Shown piece by piece: positions 56,807-64,000 of a stretch of DNA of 64,000 nucleotides (position 1 is its first letter; each line of letters opens with the position of its first letter). The position numbers were made by a program, and so were the translations under genes. This DNA comes from Takakia lepidozioides (Eukaryota > Streptophyta > Takakiopsida > Takakiales > Takakiaceae): contig CM060733.1 of assembly GCA_030704615.1 (NCBI GenBank), positions 17,608,001 through 17,672,000 of the forward strand, in the 5' to 3' direction. The notes beneath the pieces were generated by a model that saw nothing but the letters and a program-made list of their open reading frames with translations, had not been told where the DNA came from and made no database searches.

Positions 56807-59800
56807 TCACTTCTTACTAGTCAGAACCGACACACGTGAAGAGCATTTCTCCACTCCAACTAGCCAACAATGAAAGAGGGGATCGATGTGTTCGCAGACA
56901 AACAGGCGATGGACATAAGCGCCATTGCATTGCAAGTTCTGGATCCTACTGCATTTGCTCACCATGGAAAGACGACTACCAGCAGCCACCCTATGCACTA
57001 ACATATCATAACAAGGGAGCGCGTTGTGTAGTCGACGAACAAGGGTGCATGTGAGCACTACTACATGATCCACCCCTAACTCCCCAAGTACCACCTCCTC
57101 ACTATCGGTGCTTGTTGTTGGGACAACAGTACCCATGGCCCCTTACTTACACCATTCCTGTCTCCCTTTCATTTTTCAGGGATAAGCCTCACTCCCTCCA
57201 ATACAGATACACACCAGTAAGGCAGGAAGAACTAGTCTACCTGTGCCAGAAACAACGCAAGCGAGACACAACAGGACCCCAAGGTAGCGGATTTGCATGG
57301 CTGCTGCCTGCACCCAACGCTGCCCACAGAGCTTCCTCCTCCTCAGCTATGCTCTACTGTGTCCTTACGAGCTCACCGAACCTCTCAACATCAAATCCTC
57401 TCGTGTTGTGGGTCTCTTGGGAAGGAGCTGGAAGCTGAGTGTGGGGGAGACAACTACAGTCTGGGAGGAGGGGGACGGTATTGAAGAAGAGGTATCCAGA
57501 CTGCAAGATTTGGACTTGACCGTCTCTTACCCAACCCGTCATTCCATTAATGTCACCTCTGGTTAAGTAACTCGGTATGGGAGTTGCCCACGCAACTCAT
57601 CATCATGAGCTGGTCCGATGGGTCGTCAGGCGGCAATCTCATCAACCCCAACACGGGACGATGACGATCGGACACCTTCCTAACTCGCCCGAGACACTCT
57701 GTTGTCATTTCTACAGATATTAGAAAGCTCGCACAGAGCTTTAGGGCCCCTGTCCCCTCTTTCTGTTCCCAGTGCGGGACAAACGCTTTTCTGTACCTAG
57801 TCGATTCAATGATAACTCTAGACATGTGGGTATTGTGGGCTCCATCGATTCAATGGGAGAATGTCATTGCGGGATCCGTTTGGCCCTTGCTGTCCAAATG
57901 GCTGCTATTTATCACCGATATCCTCAACAAATAATCCCGGGCCCACAAATCCGTTACAAGCACCTGCTTGTGCAAGAGAAAACTTTGATGAGCTATCTGC
58001 GGTGCAACCATTCTTATCAAAACCTCACGCTTTCTATTCAATGAACTTGAGGGGATTTTTGGAGCAAAGTCTTGGGTAGTGTAAAGGAAGTGTAAAGTAT
58101 GGTGTCTCTCGACCCCAGAGGAAAAATAAATAAATAAAAAAGGGACCCAAAGGGCTAGTGACTTCTGGCGGTGGACACATTTGTGGCGCAAAGGGGTGGA
58201 TTGAACGTTGAACCCACAACCACTTCCAAGGTGGTATGTGCCCATTACCACTAGTCCACAACTTGGTGGTCCACTGACCCAAGAGAGAGGAGAAGGTACC
58301 CGACCTCTTATTGTTGGCAACATCTGTGGACGAGATTCCTCCTCTGACCCTTACTCGGCAGAAACAATTCCAGCAGGTCCTTACATATGCCTCTTCCCAA
58401 TTGAAGAGCGTATCTAAGAAACGAAAACAGTTGAGTATTGGCCCCCGAGGGGCTCAAGTTCCAACGACACTGGGGCTCTGCGAGCCTCGTAGCAGGCAGT
58501 ACCTCGTTGCGCACCGAAACATGCGTTCAGTTGGATGCCAGCGTAATGTCTGCCCTTCTGAAGCACCCTATGCTTTCGAATTTGCCCCTAACAATAAAAC
58601 GCTTGCTGAGTGAATCCTGTGTAAGAATCCAATGGATGTATGTTGTACCTTTGTAAAACAAAAAAAGCTGAGTGAAGTCAATTCCGCTGTAGAATTTTCC
58701 GGTACCTAGAATGTACTGCTTGACCATTGATGAGTCTGTGCAGGTGCTTTTGCCACTGTGAGAGAATCCGAGCCTCCACATTGCCTACCTACGGTTGAGT
58801 TCGCAAGTGATTCATTCGCACCAAACTTGGTAGTACTAATTAGTGAAATGCACTAGTTAATGATCATTTACATTACCTTCTTTGCAACTTCAGCCCACTT
58901 TCCAGTATTCAGCATTCACTTATGAAAATTATGTAGCTCAGGCATTACTGCCGCCTAGCTACAGTAGCTAGTGGGAGATAACTTAGATATCTAACCATCG
59001 TCAAGGATGCCTGAACGGGTGGTCCAAAGTGACAGTAAAGAAGAAGTGAGATGCAGAAGCATCTTCCTTGTTCATTTTCCACATGTGCTGCGGGTCATTA
59101 AATTACAGTACGGACCTTACAATGCTCTCAGGCAGAAGTAAAGTAAAGAGCGGTGGCTTGGCAGTTGGCCGAGCCTCCGAACAAGAGTGCAGCGGCCGCC
59201 CTTGGGCAGTGACAGCGTCAGATCAGCCTTCCCCCGCAGCCCCTTCCATAGTTATTGTTGTCAGGGCCGCCCTGCGCAGTGCACCGTTGGGTTAGCCGTT
59301 GGCTACAGCCCACCACTCTGGTCTCTGCACACACCCCACCGCTTTAAAAAGGCAAGTGGGTTTATGATTTTACTACGTTGGCTTCAGTTTACTGTCATTC
59401 TTCTCCTGTGTCTCCTCTTGGCCTAGCACCCTAGGGTTGTGGAATGTGGTGTCACCCACTTGAAAAAGCCTTGGCACAGATCACGATTCACCGCATTGGC
59501 AAGGAAATAGAAGTTGTGAAGACATTTTGTACGGAGGGAGAGTTTTTGTTTCAAAATCAGGAGTTAGACAGTCGCACAGGCGGTCCGTTGTCGTTATAAT
59601 ATTGCAAACTGTGGTCTCTAAATAGAGCTGTCTGCTTGGACTTAATTTGCGTTTCCTGCTTACAGCGATCTTCAAGTTCCTCTTGACATTGGCCATATCC
59701 TAGAACTATATCAGCTAATGGACAAAATTGGAAGCTGGCAAGTAGTCTACTCAGTGCGGACATGCGTGTGGCGGGATTTGGGATTGATACTTCAGAAAAG

Positions 59801-60694
59801 CAACAAAATCCTTCACCGCCCTGCCCACGCGAGATTTGTGCAATGGGCTGGCTAGTAAGGTCGTTTTACCTTCACAGTGTGAATCATGGAAATCTAAGAC
59901 AGACATTGTCATAGGGAGCACTTTCTAGCAGTCCTTCATGGGGATAAGGTTCATGGATTGGATCTTTGTTTCCCAACATATGAATGGCAGTATTGAGGTT
60001 ATATACATCATTCAGAGAAAAGCAAGAGAAGACATATTTGGTATCAAGTTTGATAGCAACAAACAAAAAATGTTGAGGCTCGCTAGCAAGATTTCAGTCT
60101 GGGCAACCGTCAAAATAAGGTGAAAGTAAGGTAGCGTTACATCTATCACAACACATCACTTGGCGGACACAACAGCATTGACATCTGAGACCCTTGGGTT
60201 ACAGATAGTGGCGGCGATGTTCGTGGCGGGTGCCACACATTGGCTGGGCACCAACCACCATAATTACTACAAAGTCTCTCGCTGCAAATCCACAGTAGTC
60301 AAAATGAAATTGATTTCCTCTATGTAATGCAGGTCTGACCCACCATTGACAAGAGCCAAATTACAGGTGCTTTCTGGACAGATCAAAAGACATCATGAAT
60401 CTCAGTATCAAATTTCAACATTCCCATATGAACTCTTGAAGGGTAAGGTGTGTAAAGAACAATCCAGATACAAGTGAATATTGGAAGCACTTCATTTGCG
60501 AGTGAAGCACAGACATTCAGCAAGTCTAGATTCGATACAAAACATTTGGACACCAATAGACTTCGACAGGATAAATTTTAATTCTGTCATTAACATGATG
60601 CTTACCTTTCGTACCCATACTGGGTCAAAATCTTTAAGTGATGCACAAAATTGAAGAAAAAATGTGGACAACAGTGAAGATGAACAAAAGCCAG
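56807..60694. other. Glucanase 5' region and intergenic
   Basis: Should contain the first exon and promoter of the glucanase (minus strand), but no convincing signal-peptide exon was found. It holds a family B SINE at 58075-58285. The remaining short frames show no recognisable domain. Confidence 0.5.
58075..58285 (-). repeat. tRNA-headed SINE, family B, copy 2
   Basis: The minus strand reads TGGACTAGTGG (A box, 58248-58258), AATGGGCACATACCACC, GGGTTCAACGTTC (B box, 58203-58215), then a body with GCCAGAAGTCACTAGCCC and an end GAGAGACACCATACTTTAC. It is homologous to 40845-41020 in order and sequence; a TTTATTTATTTATTT run lies in its body. Confidence 0.75.
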
Positions 60695-63442
60695 CTAGCG
60701 TATGCACAGCCTCCGGACTGTGTTGAGGTCCGTGCTTGAATGTCGTCTGCGATCAATTAGTCTGATTTCATAAACCTTTGGCCATTGCTTTCCGGTGACT
60801 GCATCCAACCCAGCAAACAGTGACTTAGTCAACGATGGGACCCTTTAAAGAACGTAAGGAAACTTGGTGATCATTCCAACTACAAAAATTCCACTTAGCA
60901 AGCTGACCAATCTGCCAACTTCGAAGTGTCTGTATCTCCTTCACAGCACCAACATTCGTTAGGACGAGAAAAAGAACGGGCTTTCTTAGGCTAGGGCATC
61001 TGATACAGTAGATCAGAGCACCCTTGAGAAAGTGGTGATGTGCTGCAACTGATTTGGGATCCATTGATAGCAGGACCACAGGAAAAAATCATTGAGCCAC
61101 AATATGCTTTTCCCCCTCTGAGATTCAGGAATCCTTGGAGAAGAAGCAAGCTCTCACCAAATAGCCGATTCTGTTGTCCATCCCAGGCAATGCCATTTAG
61201 CACATCCAGATGCTGTTCAAGAGCAATGAGTGCTAAGTCTTGTTAGAACGACCAACATGAGAGGTTACTGGACTGACAAAACAGGCAGTGTCTAGAACCT
61301 TCACTTAAACTTAGTACACCTAAGTAACAGCACCAAGAGGTTAAATTGTTCATGTTCAGCAATTCAAAATGCTATGTTGCAAATAATTGACAAGCGTAAT
61401 ATCTATGCTTGTGACATTCTATCTGTGAAGGAGCAGTGTCCTAATCCAATAACTAGAACCATCAAGAATAGGAGCGCAAAACATGACTAGCTGTGCTTCA
61501 CTGTGAAGGAGCAAAAAGAATTAGGAGGGGACACAGAGAAAGCAGAAACAGAACCTTCGCACCAGCCGCAAGTAGAGCACTCCTGCAGTCCATGGTAAAA
61601 GAATGTGAGAACACTACAATTGTGGCCTTGCTGATGAGCTCTATTTTCAGGATCAATTCTCCTCATTATAACATTGCTCTCCAATTGTTATTCTGGCATA
61701 TTATGGATGCATACTGAATGTGTTTGAAGGCCACTGGACCTCCTTACAAACCAACACCAATCAGGTGCGACATAAGATTCATATCAGATATGCAGTCTGA
61801 CAACACCAATTAGACAAAGGTTGCCCTTCAGCTCTGCTTCAATGTGTCAAAAGTAGATGCTGGAAAGGTGTACCGCAAGCCATGCATGAGAATCCAGCCA
61901 GTGATCCTGCCATCATTGGGCTTTATCCTTGCAATGCATTCTGTCTGCAAACCACAAAAAAACATACCCACAAAGGGTTATTTAATTCATTGACGGGTGG
62001 GCAGTAATTGCACACTATCCAATACCAGCCTCTGATTAGTTACTCAATTGTGTTTCTAGGTAGAACAGAACCACTGAGATCCCCATAAAAGGTTTGACGC
62101 ACTCCTCTGCAGCCCCAAGAAGACCCCACATAACCAGAGCCGAGAGCCGATTGCATCTGGTTTGACATCTTTCTAATAGGTCTCTGTTAGGGACAGAAGG
62201 TTATGAGAACAGCGTACCTGCCAGACGTTAGCCCAAATCTCACCCTGGACGTACTCCAATTCATTCAGCCATCTCACTACCTGCTCTTCATCTTTGACAG
62301 TTACCTTCCTAAGTTCTGTTCCCAGACATCATTCCATCACTTCTCTAAAGTTACATCAGGTCAAGGGGTCACACCACTAGAATCACTTGCAAGTCTGGGT
62401 CATACACAAGGCCAATGATGCCTCATAGAAATGAAAAAAGCAAGTCAGACTGTCAGCAACAGTATAAAGGGCTACTAAAAGCATTCAAGATATCATCTGT
62501 CATATGCTAAACTCTGCAGCAGGTATTTCATGTTGGCCCCAAGGGAATTGTTTGAGTTCTCCAGTGGGAAAACGGCTGAAAATGATGTGCATTTATCTAG
62601 TTGCAGACTCTACATGAGTGAGCCCTGACATGCAAAAATAAAACCAAAGTGCTAAAGCTTCCAATGACACAGTCACAATCACAGGGTATGTAGTCTTTAG
62701 CCTTTAAGGCCAGTTTTAAAAGTTGCACTCCAAATGAAAAAACATTCAGCATTAAAGACAGACATCACCGTTGATTTTCTTGAGGTCACTACTTGTCCTA
62801 CGAAATCCAGTACTTGTCAAGTCTCAACCGTCATTTCATCACAAAGACTGCTGATTCTTGTTGATGATTTTCAAACAGCAGGTAGGTTGCTTCTCTGTGC
62901 CAGGAAAGATGTTTTCCGCATGAAAAAAGCCCTAGTGAAGAGGGGGAAGGACCTGTGAAGGTGGATGGATCCATGAAGTAGAGATTGGCACTTCCATCAC
63001 TTCCAATTATCTGATCCCCATCTGTTGTCAATCCCCACCCATCTTGCATTGGATGATTGAAGCTACCCAACTGGTGACACACATCAACAGCTGTCAAATC
63101 TCATTGGGCCCCTTTGAAGACTATCAGCAAGTCACCAGTTTGCCGGTTCTCTCATAACCTTTGTAAATTTATTGCAAGATCAGTGGTTAGCCGTAGACAG
63201 ACTCTCCTCGTAATACTTCGTCACTTCGGTCCCCAGCCCAGGTGCATTTCTTAGTCGTTAGAACATTAAATCCCCTGTACCCACTAAACATGATTACATG
63301 CAATACCTCTGTTGATGATTGAAACCCTGTATCATAGCTAGCTTCAGAACATAAAACAGGGCCAGGATGAGAGTGTACAGGTTTAAGAGTCTGTTGGTCG
63401 TATATCAAGCCTTTCTTACTCAGCCATGTCACTTGCAACAAC
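60695..63442 (-). CDS. QC: Glutaminyl-peptide cyclotransferase, plant type, 5' end off the right edge
   Basis: Converts N-terminal Gln of secreted peptides to pyroglutamate; the plant enzyme is a beta-propeller of the Glu_cyclase_2 family. Exons seen: 63442-63379, 63070-62953, 62315-62218, 61944-61874, 61582-61555, 61212-61158, 60798-60695, with agreeing phases. They encode [95 protein letters not shown] and [14 protein letters not shown], all in family order, ending at TAG 60695-60697. One exon is only 28 nt (SALLAAGAK). About 180 codons are seen, compared with roughly 300 for the family, so the signal/anchor region and first propeller blades lie beyond the right edge. The C-terminal tail ([18 protein letters not shown]) is not conserved. 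Confidence 0.93.
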
Positions 63443-64000
63443 CTGCAATTGCAAATTCACATTCCCATCAGCCCCTTTGCCTCAAGGACTCGCATAAGAA
63501 AAACCAAGAAAAACCAAGAAAAACCCTGACTAGTTTTTTGAAGTGGAGGCATTGTCTCCATGTGTACGTCCCTATTCTGGACTTTCAGAACACTATCAAA
63601 TAAACACAATGTCTGGCAATGCTGGTAGGTGACCAATTTTTGAAGACCATAGACTGCATCCTAATTTTCCTTGAATGCTGACAATGAAGAAGGACAGGAG
63701 TTCCAGCTATAAAATGAGATGACTACCGAATAGCACCACTAGCTCACTGCTTATCCACAACAAGCCCCTCTCGCTTCAAGGCTGTGCTGGGCTAGAGCCC
63801 ACAACCAGTTTCCCCGTAAAATTCATGATTTACCTTGCATATCATGTTCCTCGTACTCCTGTGCTATGCTTGAATCAGCCTGCTATTCTTCTGCCCAGAA
63901 AGCATCTTGGGCAACATTTTCAAAGCAGTTGTTTAGGGCCCAGCAGTTAAGAGCAACATTACTACCATGGAGAACCATGACGGATGGGACGACCATATAG
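63443..64000. other. Probable QC intron sequence
   Basis: No upstream QC exon (region of YFGEGL) could be recognised, so this is taken as intron running off the right edge. A tandem array of three AAGAAAAACC-like units lies at 63497-63525. Confidence 0.5.

Noticed and set aside
56807-57136. 109-codon minus-strand frame as first exon of the glucanase
   Set aside because: It runs through the acceptor at 56800-56806 in another frame and starts without a signal peptide.
63497-63525. CRISPR-like short repeats
   Set aside because: Three adjoining decamer units without spacers, in a eukaryotic intron: a simple tandem repeat.

Overview
This window is nuclear DNA from a streptophyte: a green plant, either an early land plant or a charophyte alga. 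It holds intron-rich single-copy genes with GT-AG introns of roughly 100-1000 bp or more, including a plant-type exportin 1, a plant-type GH17 glucanase with an X8 domain and a plant-type glutaminyl cyclase. These are embedded in plant-style transposons (chromovirus, Ty1/copia, LINE, tRNA-derived SINEs, a Harbinger-like MITE). I cannot name the species.

Layout. (1) 729-13143, minus: the catalytic subunit of DNA polymerase alpha. I traced about 27 exons; the gene runs off the left edge before its C-terminal zinc modules. Two E2F-like sites lie upstream of its start. (2) 13144-20885: a divergent intergenic region with two inverted tRNA-headed SINEs, a foldback-like repeat block and a decayed plant LINE. 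(3) 20886-39824, plus: complete exportin 1 (XPO1/CRM1), 32 exons and 1074 codons plus stop. A 5'-truncated LINE lies antisense in intron 9. (4) 39825-42234: intergenic, with a second type of SINE. (5) 42235-54276: a nested transposon stack. A Ty1/copia element has a 454-bp MITE and a 6.5-kb Ty3/gypsy chromovirus both inserted into its 5' LTR. (6) 54905-56799, minus: beta-1,3-glucanase with a proline-rich linker and X8 domain; its first exon was not found. (7) 60695-63442, minus: the 3' part of a glutaminyl-peptide cyclotransferase, which continues beyond the right edge.

The four host genes belong to unrelated housekeeping processes: replication priming, nuclear export, callose/cell-wall turnover and N-terminal pyroglutamate formation. 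I see no operon-like logic and no clear undescribed gene system. The most interesting signals are structural: a short repeat family with a (GAAAT)n end that seems to share its tail with the resident LINE, the three-element nest with readable target-site duplications, a copia primer site matching the anticodon region of initiator tRNA, and a last intron of the glucanase gene whose retention would encode a hydrophobic, GPI-signal-like tail.

Exon boundaries were placed by hand from splice consensus, reading frame and family similarity. Most adjoining exons agree exactly in phase and codon count, but none has been tested against transcripts.
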